Positions 21,410 through 34,108 of a stretch of DNA of 64,000 bases are shown piece by piece. The stretch comes from Mesodorylaimus sp. YZB2_4 (taxonomy: Eukaryota > Nematoda > Enoplea > Dorylaimida > Dorylaimidae). The stretch covers positions 620,001 to 684,000 of the forward strand of contig JASANH010000647.1 in the NCBI GenBank assembly GCA_030248295.1, in the 5' to 3' direction. The number at the start of each line of letters is the position of its first letter. Position 1 is the first letter of the stretch. The notes under the pieces were generated by a model. The model was given only the letters and a program-made list of their open reading frames with translations, had not been told where the DNA came from and did not search any database. Made by a program: the position numbers and the translations under genes.

Positions 21410-24400
21410 AGTTATAATCTCCAGTATAACGTCTGACTGTGCACCTTCTCACGAGCTCATCGCCGGGACTGCACTCAAATGAGCTTCTCTTTCTGAAAGA
21501 CCGAAATGGGATAAACCAGGCAGCTGATCAACTATCAAGGTGAAAAGCGTTTTATGTGAACGAGTCAATTACAGAGCACGAGAGTTGTTGGGAGAATCGG
21601 TTTTTAGAAGGCAGGTGGTCTCAATCGGTTCTAGTAGGTAGGCAGGGAAAAGTAAAAAAGGGTTGGTTGTCTCGCGGCCAAATGCGTTCGAGTAGTCTAA
21701 CAGAAAACTCCGCTCGAGGTTCGATCCATAATGAGCTTTGGAGTCAACTGTGGTAAAAAAAACCGCGAGCGCGCATGAATGAGGGCAAGAGGGACGAACA
21801 TGAGAAATCTTCTGGGAACTTGTAATAAAATGCATCAATCGTTTTTTTGTGCCAATGCTAAAAAAGCAAGCTGGACGTGTGTCAGACTTTCAATTGAGTC
21901 TAAGATTTGCAGCTCTAACGGTCTCCTTTCGGGGATCGGCGCGGAGTTGGATTCTAAGCTACGGAATGCCTGACACGCGCCTGGGGCCATGCGAGGCTCG
22001 AGGCGGACAGCTAATGATTGCCCATCGTCTATTTCGACTTTTTCCGGTCTATAATTGGCAGAGATTCCAGGAAGGGGATCGATAGATGTTCACTTCCCGT
22101 CCACGGATGGGAGCAGATATATGAACACACTCTTTTCGTTTACTCAGGCGCGTCCTCCACTCTTCTCTGGCTTCCTCACAAGCTTGCACGAGGACAAGAT
22201 TGCCCTGGCACTACTTACTTTACGGGTACAGTCGTCGCGGGACTCCACAAAGCGTGTTACTAGCTGAGAGTCCATGCATCGTTATCGACACCCTGAGAAT
22301 AGTCGAGACGGGCGTCTAGCGAGTTGCCCACAAATCGGTCATTCTCTATCCGAGGCTGGCTGGGTGACTTCCCCAAGCCCGACGACGGCGGCACAAAGCT
22401 CGTGGACGCGGATAGTGTTCACCCGGCGCGTGACAACCGAACCAAGCCTCTGCTCAAATGCCTGAAAACTTAAATGAAGTTCATCCCTCATTTTCGCAGC
22501 AATTTTTTTAGCGGGTTGAACTGAATGCCATTCGAAAATCTTGGTGACTAGGTAATCGGAACAAAGCGAGCTTATTGATCGCTGGACTCCGAAAGACGTG
22601 ACGGAAATTGGCTCATCCCTTAACTCGATCTACTCCAAACCCGCTTACCCTCTTTCCGTCGTTTTAACCACCAACTGAAAAAAATCTAGGCTTTCACTCA
22701 TCGAACGGAGGAGTAATCACTGTCGCGCCAAAGTAGATAGACCGGACTATCGTGACGGACACAGGTCCTCCGTCAATCTGGCTCGTGAGAAAAGGAGCTT
22801 TTATGGCCACCCCCTAGTCGACTTACTTTCCCGTATTGTCCCTTTGACATCTTGACTCATTATGCCCCTATGACGCCAATGGTCCCGCCTCGAGGCAGTC
22901 ACGTTGGGCTATTTGTCTTTCGGCTAACCAAAGAAGAAATGACCATGCATATTAGGAGAATGGTTCCATAAAATAGTCAACGGTTGCATATGGAAACCGA
23001 TGAAAGAGTGCCACTGCATCTTTCATTGATTAACACACTCAGACTGTAATCCATGAGCCTTGACGGGCTACGCGTCGCAGAACTTCATTTGGCTAGTTCT
23101 TCATGACTAGCTATGTAGCCTGTGGCACCTCTCTCTTTGTTAGCACCTTTTGATAAAAGTCAGATCCGCTCATCGATCCTGGACAACAAACGGCTTGTTG
23201 ATCATGTCCGAGTCTCCGAGGCATTTGGCCACGCCCTTTCATAGAAACGACGAGATGTACAAAGACATTATCTCTCGGCACCGTGTCCTCCACGAGATAT
23301 AGAACTCGACAAGGCGACCCGGGCACGAGTTGTTCGAGCAATCTCGACAAGCATAATACCGTCTAAAACTGCTTTTGAATCGACGGTCTAATATGCTCGA
23401 GTTAACCAGGTCTCTCAACTCGTGGCTCCGCTTTCTAGTTAGGTATGCAACAATTCTTGAAAATATTAGGCAGAAAGTTGAGAAACATGATCAAGAAGGT
23501 AGGATTACACAAGTATCTAACAAGTGCTGAATACTTTTATTTGACTCTAGCGCATCCATGCGTGAGGCTACGAGGCAAGTGAGGCTGACTTTTTCATTAG
23601 GGAGACAGCAGATAGAATTGCCAAAGACTCGCGGGCATTTTGAAATGCAGATGTCCGGTTGTTGATCAACCAAGATCGAGTCAAGTTCGATTACGGAGAG
23701 GGCAGGGTAATCAGTATGACCCCGTAAGAAGAACCTGGATCCGACTTAGTCAACAGGTTTAAGACGACGCCAACCCGGAGTCCTTACCAGGATACAATGA
23801 GAAGTCGATGGGTCCAACAATAAGAGTGGCTTTTACCTTTACGCCTTCAAGCCGATGGCCAGCTTTGAAAGATATTAGGGTGGTTTCACACACGTGCCTA
23901 AATTCTCAAGCCCTGACGCAGGTAAAAATCGAATATGTAAATAATTAATTGAAGAAGTATCGACTCGATGCACATACCGATTGGTGGCCAAGTATTGGCT
24001 GCTGGCGCATACATCAACGCCTTGACACCTTGTCCGAATACATTTCTCATTTTTTAAAAAATACTTCTCGAGGGACCGACCTGTCCTGGAATATATATTA
24101 ACCGAACCATGCTAAACCTGATATTTTTGCTTGATGAGCAACGCCTACTCGTACTATAAATCGCTCCTACACAGTTCATATTTGAGTAATGAAACTTTTT
24201 GAATTGTAGCCCACGGTGACATTAGTTATCAAAGCGACGAAGCGGTATTTCCTCTCTCTACGACGACAATGAAAGCTAACGGGTCAGCCAGAAATGCTCG
24301 CAAAGAAAAGCTCAAAAACACACTTAAACGGATTTGAAAATCTGGGAAGCGTAAAATCCATGATGGAACTACTTTTCCATGATTTGCTTGGCTGAGAGTA

Positions 24401-24852
24401 TGTCTGATTGTGAGTTGGACTTTGTGTGCGGGAGAAGCTTATTAGCGAAAGAGGATGAAGGTGTCTGGCAAAAATGCTGTTGCCTAGGGGAAGTGAAACA
24501 TGTTGCTGCATCCCAGAGTCTGTTTGAAGTAGAATTACCTTTCTCAAAAAAGCAACGGGGTTTGGTGGGTATCAGTGAAGTACATAGAGAAAAAACTGGG
24601 GATTTGAAGAGGTCAAAAACCATGACACAAGACATTGTTTTATCCAGGCATACCGTACGATAGATTGGCTTTAAATGCGCAGGACTGCTGCCTTGTGTGT
24701 CAGCAATTGCCAAAAACAGATTTAGAAAACTTTAGTGACTATTTAGTGCGCGGAAACTAAAAAGAGATATAGTGCAATTTTTGAGGTCAGCTACACGCTA
24801 CCATAATCTGCTATACCAGCTGTGCTGCCAGCATTATACTGTATATCTATAT

Positions 24853-24866
24853 GGGGGGGGGGGGGG
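24853..24866 (+). repeat. Uninterrupted G14 tract
   Basis: Fourteen consecutive G follow a TATATCTATAT stretch. Similar mononucleotide runs occur at 27347-27355 (G9), 33444-33454 (G11), 47271-47282 (G12), 48431-48445 (C15) and 62964-62973 (C10). Confidence 0.9.
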
Positions 24867-26519
24867 AGGATAACCTTATTAGAGTCTGTTAAGCGTTAAA
24901 GTTGAAGAATGGAGTAAAATCACACTTATTTTGCACCAGCAATGGGAATACTCTGCCCTTCAACTCTATTGTTCTTATTTGAGTAATGTGAAAAGAAAGC
25001 GACCGATAAATTCAAAATTGAACTCGGTTGGTTTCGTGAGCAAATATGGACGCATGAAACTGACAGTAAGCGCATTGCATATGGCAGGCAGAAATAACAG
25101 AGTTCAGTTTAGCACGTGATGCTTTTGGAAAAGAGGTGTAGTTGGGGCTGGCTTGAGTGTGTGCAGTATGGCATGCACGATACTGTACCTAGTTCTGCAC
25201 ATCACATGTCCACTGGATGACTGGATCAAAAATTATTTGAATTGAATTGGATGAAAATTGAGTTATAACAATTAGCAGTGCACCAATATACAGCGCCTGA
25301 ATTTTCTGTAACTGTAAATGCATGTGTGCGGAACACACACAAAGAAAACTTGAAATATGTTTCTGAAATACATCCCTAGAAAAATTTTGATTGTTCTCTT
25401 AGTTATAGGGCACATTCGAAAAGGGCATAAACATTCATTCACTTGAACAGGGTGATCTGATACAAGATCGGTCGAGTAGGTGCCTGCCGCAGCTCTTCCG
25501 TTACCGTACTATGCTCAGAATGCATCAAAAGCAAGCGTCAGCGGAAGACCAATATAAAGCTGACCACGATCAGTGTGTTAATAAAAGCTGGCGGATTCGC
25601 AGTTGACCATGAGATACGGATAACACTGTTGATCTATCAAGACACCGAGAGCAGCAACCTCTTTTGACACAGTAGCAGGCGTCTGATGATATTTTAAATA
25701 TCAAAACCATTTTGAAGAGTCACTCTCAACGATCTCACTTCATGTCATGTCATGTCATTTTCAACTTTTTTCTTTGCACTTTTGCATTCAAAATTTTTGA
25801 TTGGATTGGATTCAATACAACCCGATCCGCTGGTGGAGAGTGTGGTACGCTATCCGCGAAAATGCATAGCTCATTGCTCAATGTCAACGACGAAGCGTGG
25901 TGCGTGCTTTCGTTTTAGTCTTTATACAGAGTCTCTAGCGAAAAGTCGAGCCTTTTATGGGCATCTACAATCGTATCCAGTGTTATCAGTACGAAATTCA
26001 TGAGATAAGACTTGGCAAGGCTAATACATGTGGTTCTGGATGGCTCGACTAGGCCAATTCCTGGCCATTGACAATAAAGTCAAACAATAAAGCTCCTGCC
26101 TGACCACTGGCTGGCCACATGCACTCGCGGTTTTTTGGTTGACTTCTCATCCCTTCCAACCTCTGCTAGAATGAGTAAAGCTGAATTTACTTGCTGGTGA
26201 GAAAGCATGATCTCGAAAAATTCTACAATAAAACTTTCTGATGTAAAGTCACTCCAGGAAACAAAATTTTGTTGCGCCCGCAGTTAGGTTGTTGAGATAT
26301 CCATGTTGATGGTTCATGTGCTAGATTTCGAAAGTTATCCGCACCCTGACTGACAACCACCGTTAAAGGTAAGGATAGTGTATTTTAAATCGTTAGGTAG
26401 AGTATATACTCGAATTCCAATTAAGGCCAACATCTATGACATGTTCATGAAATTAGTTCTTGTCCTAGTGACAGACTGGCACGACCTCCTGTCACGACAT
26501 TCCACTGCGGATCCTTCTG

Positions 26520-27015
26520 GTTACCACATGGAACCCTGGTTTCCACGCCTTCCATGCGGATCAATGCATCTTACATGTGGTTTCCAGATCTTTCGTCCAT
26601 GAGTCACATTGATCGACTGTGGAATAGTTTAACTAACCAGCCAGCTTTCCCCCGCCTATTGATCAGCCAACTAACCAGTTGAATGTTTCATTCATGTTAT
26701 ATTTACGCAATTGACAAGTTTATTTAATCTTTTTCTTGGTTTTAAGGTCTTACTTCTTCGAGTGGCTTGTATCAATGAATGATAGCCAGTGTACAGGTAG
26801 TATCGGAACCTCTAGGAAACATGAGGAAGACCTTGTGAATACATATGGAAATGTGTGCTTTCCTCCATACTATCCATGTGGAAGAACACTGTTCCCAAGG
26901 TGGAGCCACATGGAAGTTGGCGGTCTCCATTATGGATTCCATATGGGAGTTTGTGTGAATCCATGTGGGGCCGTATGTTTTTGACATGAAGTCCGTGCGG
27001 CTCCCACAGTGGAAA
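26520..27015. repeat. Degenerate CCATGTGGA-type repeat cluster
   Basis: Many imperfect copies of a near-palindromic unit occur on both strands: CACATGGAA, TTCCATGCGGA, ACATGTGGTTTCC, CCATGTGGAAG, CCACATGGAAG, TTCCATATGGGA and CCATGTGGGG. A related cluster occurs at 48989-49045. Because the unit is self-complementary, both strands look open over parts of it. Confidence 0.6.
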
Positions 27016-27608
27016 CTGGCTTTTTAGAAAACTGGGGAATCTCAGCCTGTCCCTCTATCCCTCTGCCGTATAGAATCTGTCCCCTAATGAAGCTTAAACG
27101 AATAAAGATAGAGCAAAATCCTTTAACATGGGTAGCACCCGTTCCGTTTTCAATCTCTGATCATGTTCGGCTCTCCTTTCATAAATGCTTCTGTAGTCCC
27201 ATATTAGCCATGCCTGAGCAGAGCCCTAACGAGAAGCTATGTACTGTCGTTCGGGAAATCCCTTGGTGGAACTTTAGTTATTTTGATGACGTTACTTCTA
27301 TCAGATAAATTTTTGCCCTATACTTTGCAGAGATGAAGCTATTGGCGGGGGGGGGCGACCTGCACCTTTTATAAGCATCTTTTATAAACTTTTACTCTGC
27401 ACCAAAGATGTCAATCAGAGATCGCGAACAGTTGCGCCCGTGCAGCAAATTAAGATCATTAAAGACGACGACGAAGACAGGTGACGCCTGCAGTGACCTT
27501 TCTCCAGCAGCCCCTAGGAATATTTATTTCTACTCAACGCACTATCCCTTGCGCCGCTTGTATCAAGTAATTGGTCAAGCCAACCTTTGCATGTGCGTCA
27601 GGAATGCA

Positions 27609-29057
27609 CTAGACTAGGTCTGCTCTTTCATCGGCATTTTTATCAGCTTCGAAGACGCTGTCTTTCCTTTGAAATAAATGTCTTTTCTTGCTATCTAGTG
27701 ATTGAGAGCTTCTTCGATCGGGCATGGCTCGTCGATATTTTCCAGGAAGAAAGGGCCCAACGGCCATTGAACATAGTGATGCGGCTGGAATGTTGGTCAT
27801 TGTCGTGTTCGCCCAGAATGCTTGAGAATAGGCAGTCGAGTAACCACGGTTGATTGCTGAAATGTCAGGTTTCCAGTCCGCACACGAGCCAAATGGGAGC
27901 CACTTGAATCCGCAACAAACTTTGTGACTAGTGTACGCGAAAAGGCGTCGATATCGTTGACTACACGCGTAGTAAATGAAGGCTGTGGTCGATGTGTTGA
28001 CGACGACCAGCAAGTTCCCCAAATCTAATAAAGCGAAGCCGATCCATTTAGTCTCAGGATCATAGAAATACTCGGGGGTTACGGCCTCCACGAAATTCAA
28101 GACAAATGGTAACGTGTTTGTGATGAGAAATACGACTACTATCAGACCCATCATGATCGTCGTCTTATGCTCACTTTTCTGTTTTCGTCCCAGCATCAGA
28201 CGTTCACGACGTGCTTTGACAATGGACATGATCATGAGCATGTTCATGTAGATCAGGATGGCGAACGGGACTATGAAATGAGTGATCAAATACATGGCTA
28301 CGTAGTAGAAGGGCATATACGCCGGGTACACAGTAGTGTTTTTCAAAAAAGTTTGAGGTATCGTTCGATTTGTGTCGTTGTCAAAATTCAGGTGATATTC
28401 GAAAAATCTAACCACATTGTAACATATTGCCGATATGGTGACGGCGATTAGGGCTCGATACGATCGCTTGATTGTACTCCAACGCGCCTTGAGTGGATGG
28501 CAAACCTAAAGTGAGCGTGAGTAAATGACACGATGAACATCCCTCAAGTGATCTTGGTCAGGCCAGATGGCAAAGGGAGTACAAGTGAGATTGACATGAG
28601 TGGGCTCCCAGGAAGAATCGAACCCACACAACTAGAATTTCTTGTCCTAACTTACCGCGATCCATCGATCGAATGCTATAACCATAAAAGTAAATATGCT
28701 AGCCGTCTGGGCCATCATCGTCAGCGGGTACAGGAATATAGTGAAGTAGGTCATAAGCCAGTCCAGTATGTCCAGTTCGTAACACTGGTACCACATGGGC
28801 ACTACGAACGAAGGTATGCAGCAGGCTGACAGGACTAAATCCATTGCGCTTAATCCGGCCAAGAGGACATTGACCGGCGATCTCATGACCCGATGCGTGA
28901 AGATGTAGATGGACACTGCATTGGTCACTATGCCCATCACACTCAGGCTGAACGTAAACCAGGAAGTAGTACATCCAAATATCGTCAGCATCTCTAGTTC
29001 CATGGCTTCGTCACTTTCACCGATGGATACGTACGATTCATAATCTTCTCGCTCCAT
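27609..29057 (-). CDS. FMRFamide-type neuropeptide receptor C (class A GPCR)
   Basis: Exons 29057..28656 and 28505..27609 (donor GTAAGT, acceptor CACTTTAG, phase 0, 150-bp intron) give 432 residues. The N-terminus is short and acidic. THRVMRSPVNVLLAGLSAMD follows TM1. TM3 ends FDRWIA, and the intron falls directly after it, so exon 2 resumes VCHPLKARW. CYNVVRFFEYHL precedes a loop with sequons NDT, NRT and NTT. TM6 is VVFLITNTLPFVLN and TM7 ends with ST..FIYYACSQRYRR. These features place it in the FMRFamide/frpr group with receptors A, B and D. The Arg/Lys/Ser-rich tail could be phosphorylated. The different intron position from receptor A argues that the introns were gained or lost separately. 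Confidence 0.88.
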
Positions 29058-31472
29058 TCGACACTCCGACGAGGACAGGTGCTTGACTTCAGCGATGTGT
29101 CGTCCTGAAAAGATGGCTGAAGCTAATTCCTATTACTATTCATGAGGCTGTTGACTTCCTCGATGACAAAATATGTCGCAGAGTAGTATATCATAGAGGA
29201 CCCTCGTGACCAAGAATAGTCGGGCGGGGATAGATGGCCATTCACATACAGCAGTAACTTAGTTAGCGATCAGGTTTAGGTAAGTATCGTCAAAGGAGGA
29301 GCCCAACAGTCCAAACTATTTGATGAATAGAGTTAGCAAAAAGTAGGCAGACTTGTTTGTCAAGAATCAAGAATTTTGACACAACCGGATCCGATGTTGA
29401 GTGCTATGTGAGATAGGTCCGGGAAAAAAGAATCTTTCATGCTAATTTTCGAAGCTAGCTCCTGCTGCTTTTCGTGACTTCTAGCGTGCCTCAATCGGGG
29501 AACTCAGCTCGGACATGAGCACCTTATTCTTCGGTACTTTTAGGGCTGTGCAAACCACGCAGCAAAAAGATCGGGCTCGCGCTCACGAACCGAAAGTACT
29601 CGTACTGTACAGTGTGACTAAAAGGCTTCTACATAGTACCTGGCCATGGCGAAAGATTTACGAGTGCCTACCTTGTTGACCCCATTGCCCTTATTTGTCA
29701 CTCACGGAAATTTTTTTAGAGCTCGCTTCGTTTCATCTTCGTTATCAGGAAAGGAGGGAGCGCCGATGCACCCATTAGGAAAATATTAATGGAACCCTCT
29801 AACTTTCGAGTCCCAGGCATCAATTTTTCGTTAAAGTAACCTATTGTACTGCCTACAAGCGCTAGCTAAAGCTTCCTTGAGCACTTCCTACCTATGCTCA
29901 TCTTTCATTAGGTTTGTCTCAAATGGCTCGGATAAAAAAAGAACAGTCGAGTGTAATAAAATGAAAAATGCATATGTTCAGATGGCAAGCTTATCGCCTT
30001 CTTTCAGGAGCAATGCAGCAACTGGAAAGGGGGGGAGATGGCAAGGAAAAGTGCAAGCTGGAGCAATTTCTCCTGCACACAACATGCATCGTCACCAACA
30101 CTTGCCAGCAGGGTGCAAATAGCCTGACAATGCAAGCAGTCGAAAGCAGGGCGGGAGCCGGGTACTGGATCCAAGCTTAGATCAATATTCTAAGAGGCAA
30201 TACCAGTCCAGTGGGCATTAGAAAAAAATTCTAAGACCAATGGCGGCGTCGTTGTTTTTTTCTGTCGCATGTTGCGATTCTCTCAGTTCTCGCACCGTCA
30301 CCGAGACCACTGGACTCTAAGAGGAATCTACTTGCTTTAATTGTGAGATCAAAAGTAATTGAAGCAATGCAGAAGCAATTGGCAACACCCATCTTGAAAA
30401 TAGAATAAATTGCATGGAGGAGTTTTAACGAAATAGCAAGCAGCCCGCAAGCAAGCTACCTACTAACGAGTCGGCAGGCACCTTAGACCAGGCTTTTTAA
30501 TTACCGAGACAAATCGGCGCTAGAGCGGCAAATGCAGAAAATATGCTGATTGTCAGTGCAGCTTTGTACATCGTCTCAGGACAGGAACTGCAATGCGGCT
30601 TTGGGCGAAGAGCCCGTCGGAGCTTTATGAGGTTAGCGCACGAGGAAGCATCGAGCCGCCTTTCAGCTCTGAAACAATATGAACACAAAAGATGAAGATG
30701 ATAACATGTTTATAAAAACCAGGCTCAGAAGACATAGCCTTGAAAAGAATGGATTTCAGGAAACAAAATACCGAATTCGTCTAGCGCCGCAGGATGGGCA
30801 AGTTAGGTAATGTCAGCAAGTCTGCGCTAACACAGACACGTCGGGTGACCTTCCTCCTCTACTGTCGACATATTTACAGGGCCTCGCAGGTCGCACTGAC
30901 GCGAGTATAATTATCTGCAGACAGACTTGACGCAGTATTCGCTGTCCCACCCTGCGCTGATCCATATCAGCATGAAGCATGTACCTCGTGCTCTACCTAT
31001 TGAAGATTTCAACCCGCCCCGTCAATATAGTAATCATCAAAATAAGTTAACACGGATTACGTCCATGGTGTAGACCTGTCATGGAGCTAACAAGACATAT
31101 TTTCTACAACTACACCGCCAGGTGCATACTACAAAATCTATTTTTCCAATTATAGAATGTATTGATTTAGTAAAACTCACTCGTTCAACAGAAAGAGAGA
31201 ATCACAAAATAGGTTGAATTCATAGGCAGGTAGAATTTTTTTCGAAACTTTTTTGTTTTATCCCTTCTCCAAAGTCTCGAGCCCGCAGACACAGCGCTCT
31301 ATTTACCAGCTAGCTGTGCATTTTAGTCATTACACACTTCAAATCAAAGATCGAGTCCAATCGAAACCTTTTGGGAATATACCGCGCATTGACTATGAGC
31401 GATGAAATACCCTTGATCGTGATAACCTTCTTTGCAGGAAATTGGCAACAAAGAAATCTTCGTGCGCTAAGC

Positions 31473-32168
31473 CTTAGCCCGCGGTCGCACTTGCAATTGT
31501 TCTCGGCAACTATTCCGAGCCTATTCTCGAGAACTGTTTTTGGGAGCGGGTCGCACTAAAGAATAGAGAATCATTCTGCTGATTCGTGCAGGTTGCACTA
31601 GAATTGCTCCAGAACTGTTCTCAGTTTAAATTACGCGCCAGATTCCGGGGTAAGGGGCCCCTTACCCCGGAATTCAAAGCGTGGATTGGTTTCGCGATGC
31701 TTCTTTTGTATTTGTCGTCATCTTATAAAAAAAGAATTGGTTAAAATTAGTAAGCCAGCGCCAGTTTTGCAAGGACGCTTTTTTGTTCTTAAAAATTCAT
31801 GAGCATCATTTTAAAAGCATTTAATTTGCTGCTCCAAACTTATGTCTGCTTCCTACTATAAATTCGGCCTGCAGCTCTCACATTAGCATTGTGATGGGAA
31901 ATAGGGAAAAGTTTCTCACGCGAAATCTCTCATTTAATTCGGGTACCGTCAAGAATCCCCGCATCCGCAAGAGTTTTCTCTTTCAATTAGCCCAGACTAC
32001 CGTGCTTGGGTCTACTCTCATGAGAATTGTTCTTCGTCTATTTTCGCGAAAATAGAGGGCAGGTCGTACTAGAACGCAGATTTGTTTTCTACCTCTAGTG
32101 CGACCGCAAGAAATAAACAAAAAGTAGGTTCATAACTATTCTCTGCCTTAGTGCGACCGCAGTCTTAG
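31473..32168. mobile_element. Fold-back element with inverted GCGGTCGCACT ends (MITE-like)
   Basis: CTTAGCCCGCGGTCGCACT (31473-31491) matches the reverse complement of 32150-32168 at 16 of 19 positions. A second inner copy lies near each end: GCGGGTCGCACTA at about 31546 and TAGTGCGACCGC at about 32097. A third related unit (GCAGGTTGCACTAGAA near 31589; GCAGGTCGTACTAGAA near 32060) occurs as well. The 696-bp element has no coding capacity. A target-site duplication is not clear. It is consistent with a non-autonomous DNA transposon, possibly nested. Confidence 0.5.
31642..31673. repeat. 32-bp perfect palindrome, no spacer
   Basis: Arms 31642-31657 and 31658-31673 are exact reverse complements (ATTCCGGGGTAAGGGG and its complement) with no loop. 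It lies inside the fold-back element and is much more GC-rich than its surroundings. Confidence 0.95.
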
Positions 32169-32776
32169 TTTGAAGCACCGAGTGAGAACTCACTGTCAGA
32201 ACAAGTATCTTGGGGCAAGAGATAACTAGGGAACGTTCTCAGCCGCAATTTGTTTTATAAATTTAACACAAGATCGTGCATTGGCCACACAAGCTACCGA
32301 ACGGATAAAGACCTGGCTTTTAATTTCTTTAATATTTTTTCATATTGCCTTTTTAGAAAGTCGAGAGGTGCCTTCATTTAAAGGTGACGGGCATCTGAGG
32401 ATGAAATGCTCGTCCAACCGGTTATAACGCGGTTGTCAGCAACACACCTTGTGACAAGGGAGCCTATTGAAAATATCATATCGTTCTCGAATCTTCCTCT
32501 GAGAAAGCTAATTTTACCGTCGGAACATGACACAAAAGTGCGAAAATTTTAAAGACGTACCGAGCGAAGCAGAAAGAAAACGAATAGAAAGAAGAAGAGT
32601 ACATGAAAATGGAGCAACTCAAGTGAGACTTATTCCTGTTGTATAGTGCATTCTCAATTTACATTTCGAACCCCAAACCACTATGTACTGTGTAAAGATC
32701 TTTTAGCATCTGCTGGAATCTTGCGAGTAGCATCCCTGTCAGTCTGCCAGTCTGGTATGACTACAAGAAATAAGTA

Positions 32777-33206
32777 CAGTCGAGGGTGGCCGCGCGTGTC
32801 GATCCTGACGGAGGTTCTGGTGGTCCTGAGCCCAAACCGCCAGAGTGCAATTCAGACCAGGAACTCAATGCCAGTCGCCGCCCAATTCCTGCAAGCCAAA
32901 CCAGTCACTCGGCCTCGATATCACTCTCGGCCTCGAGTCTGGCCCTGACCTAGGAGAGGAAGACCAGAACCAGTGCACTGATAGGTGCAGATAAGTGTAT
33001 CCACGCCTATTACAGTTTTCTTGCGAGAAATCCTAGTTTTTGACGATTTTGCGCTTGCTTCAGACAGCCAAGAGCGTAAATGTGACGCTTTTTTAACACT
33101 TATTCCGCCTGGCCAAGAAATTTATGTGAATAAGCGGACTTCGAAAACCTGTGATAAATAACTGGACTGTGACATTATTCGGTGTGAGTATAAGTGGACT
33201 CAACTG
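32777..33206. mobile_element. Possible TA-flanked pogo/Tigger-like non-autonomous element
   Basis: The left end CAGTCGAG is preceded by TA. The right end, read on the minus strand, is CAGTTGAGTCCACTTATAC and is followed on the plus strand by TA. Ends starting CAGT with a TA target duplication are typical of the pogo/Tigger group. Only about 7 of the first 8 terminal bases agree, so the pairing of these two ends is weak. Confidence 0.25.
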
Positions 33207-34108
33207 TATTATACTGCGGTGTTTTCTGCAAGCGGGGAACTAGCCCGATCCAACGAGTTCGGTCAGACAGAATAATTTTATCGGTTCTATCAAGCAAAAT
33301 AAAAATAGCATTTGAAAAATGGGAAACTTGCTAGTCGGCGTTTTATACATGTTCCGTAAACGGCCTAGGTAAATTTGTGCAACGCGAATATAGACTCTTT
33401 ATGTGGCAACGAGAAGACGGAAGTTCGAAATGGCATGACTGGAGGGGGGGGGGGAGCAACAGGATGCACGTTCTGGGGATTCATGTACCTTCCTCTTTCG
33501 CCAGTGGTCAGCCTGCTGTAAGATCTAGTTCATGCGCCATGATAATGATACCTGTGTCTGGTGTATTTGTGCTACCTTTGCCCTGTCAGGCCTAAGTCAA
33601 TATCGGGTACAAGTCATGCTGACTGGTCCCCTCCCTGGTCCCATTGTTTCGTTCCTTGCACTGATAACCTTCTATTGATATCCTAGCTAGTCTCATCAAT
33701 GTGCCTCGTACGGTGCGCTCGAGTAAACCATATTGATCCTTCTTTGTTGTGAGACACCACGTCTTACACTGCGGCCTTACTGCATAACTTACACGGCTGT
33801 CTGTTTCACATAAAAGCATCCAACTCCGACCTGGCTGAAAAGCAGCCGACAGGTGAAGCTTCGACAAAACAACCACGCTCACTGTCAGCATTGCGTCATC
33901 GCATTCCCAGACAAGGTGTAGTGTGGAATAGAAAAACAAGGCTTCACGTAAGTTAAAGGTCATCTCGAGACGTACACTACGAAGAACACACAACCATAGC
34001 AGGGCATAAGAGGGCGCCTAATATATCGCGGATAAATATCTTGTGCTGTACAGTATACTGCTCTGAAGCATGCAGATTCGAATATAAATTATCGACCCAG
34101 AATCATCA

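Larger units (their letters stand above)
21410..27608. other. Long intergenic region with simple repeats
   Basis: About 6.2 kb without a supportable gene. A stretch open in both directions at 24369-24713 and a minus ORF at 23111-23350 have no recognisable domain or splice context. A CATGT microsatellite lies near 25740, and paired AATAAA hexamers occur near 26075. The G-tracts and the CCATGTGGA-type repeat cluster are listed separately. Confidence 0.4.
29058..34108. other. Long intergenic region rich in repeat elements
   Basis: About 5 kb with no gene that can be supported. It contains the fold-back element at 31473-32168 with its 32-bp palindrome, a possible TA-flanked element at 32777-33206 and a G11 tract at 33444-33454. 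ORFs at 29844-30180 and 33592-33993 show no family resemblance. Confidence 0.4.

Noticed and set aside
23111-23350. 79-codon minus ORF of fairly protein-like composition
   Set aside because: No family resemblance and no adjoining exons with consistent phase.
24369-24713. Region open on both strands, about 95 and 114 codons
   Set aside because: No domain, no splice partners, no clear strand preference; possibly old repeat sequence.
28590-28640. tRNA-like 3' end (GGGTTCGATTC with GGGAGCC on the minus strand) in the intron of receptor C
   Set aside because: The T-stem pairs poorly and no matching 5' acceptor strand or anticodon arm lies at the right distance.
32760-32948. GC-rich stretch reading as a Pro/Ser-rich peptide
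   Set aside because: Several frames look equally plausible; it more likely belongs to the possible TA-flanked element.
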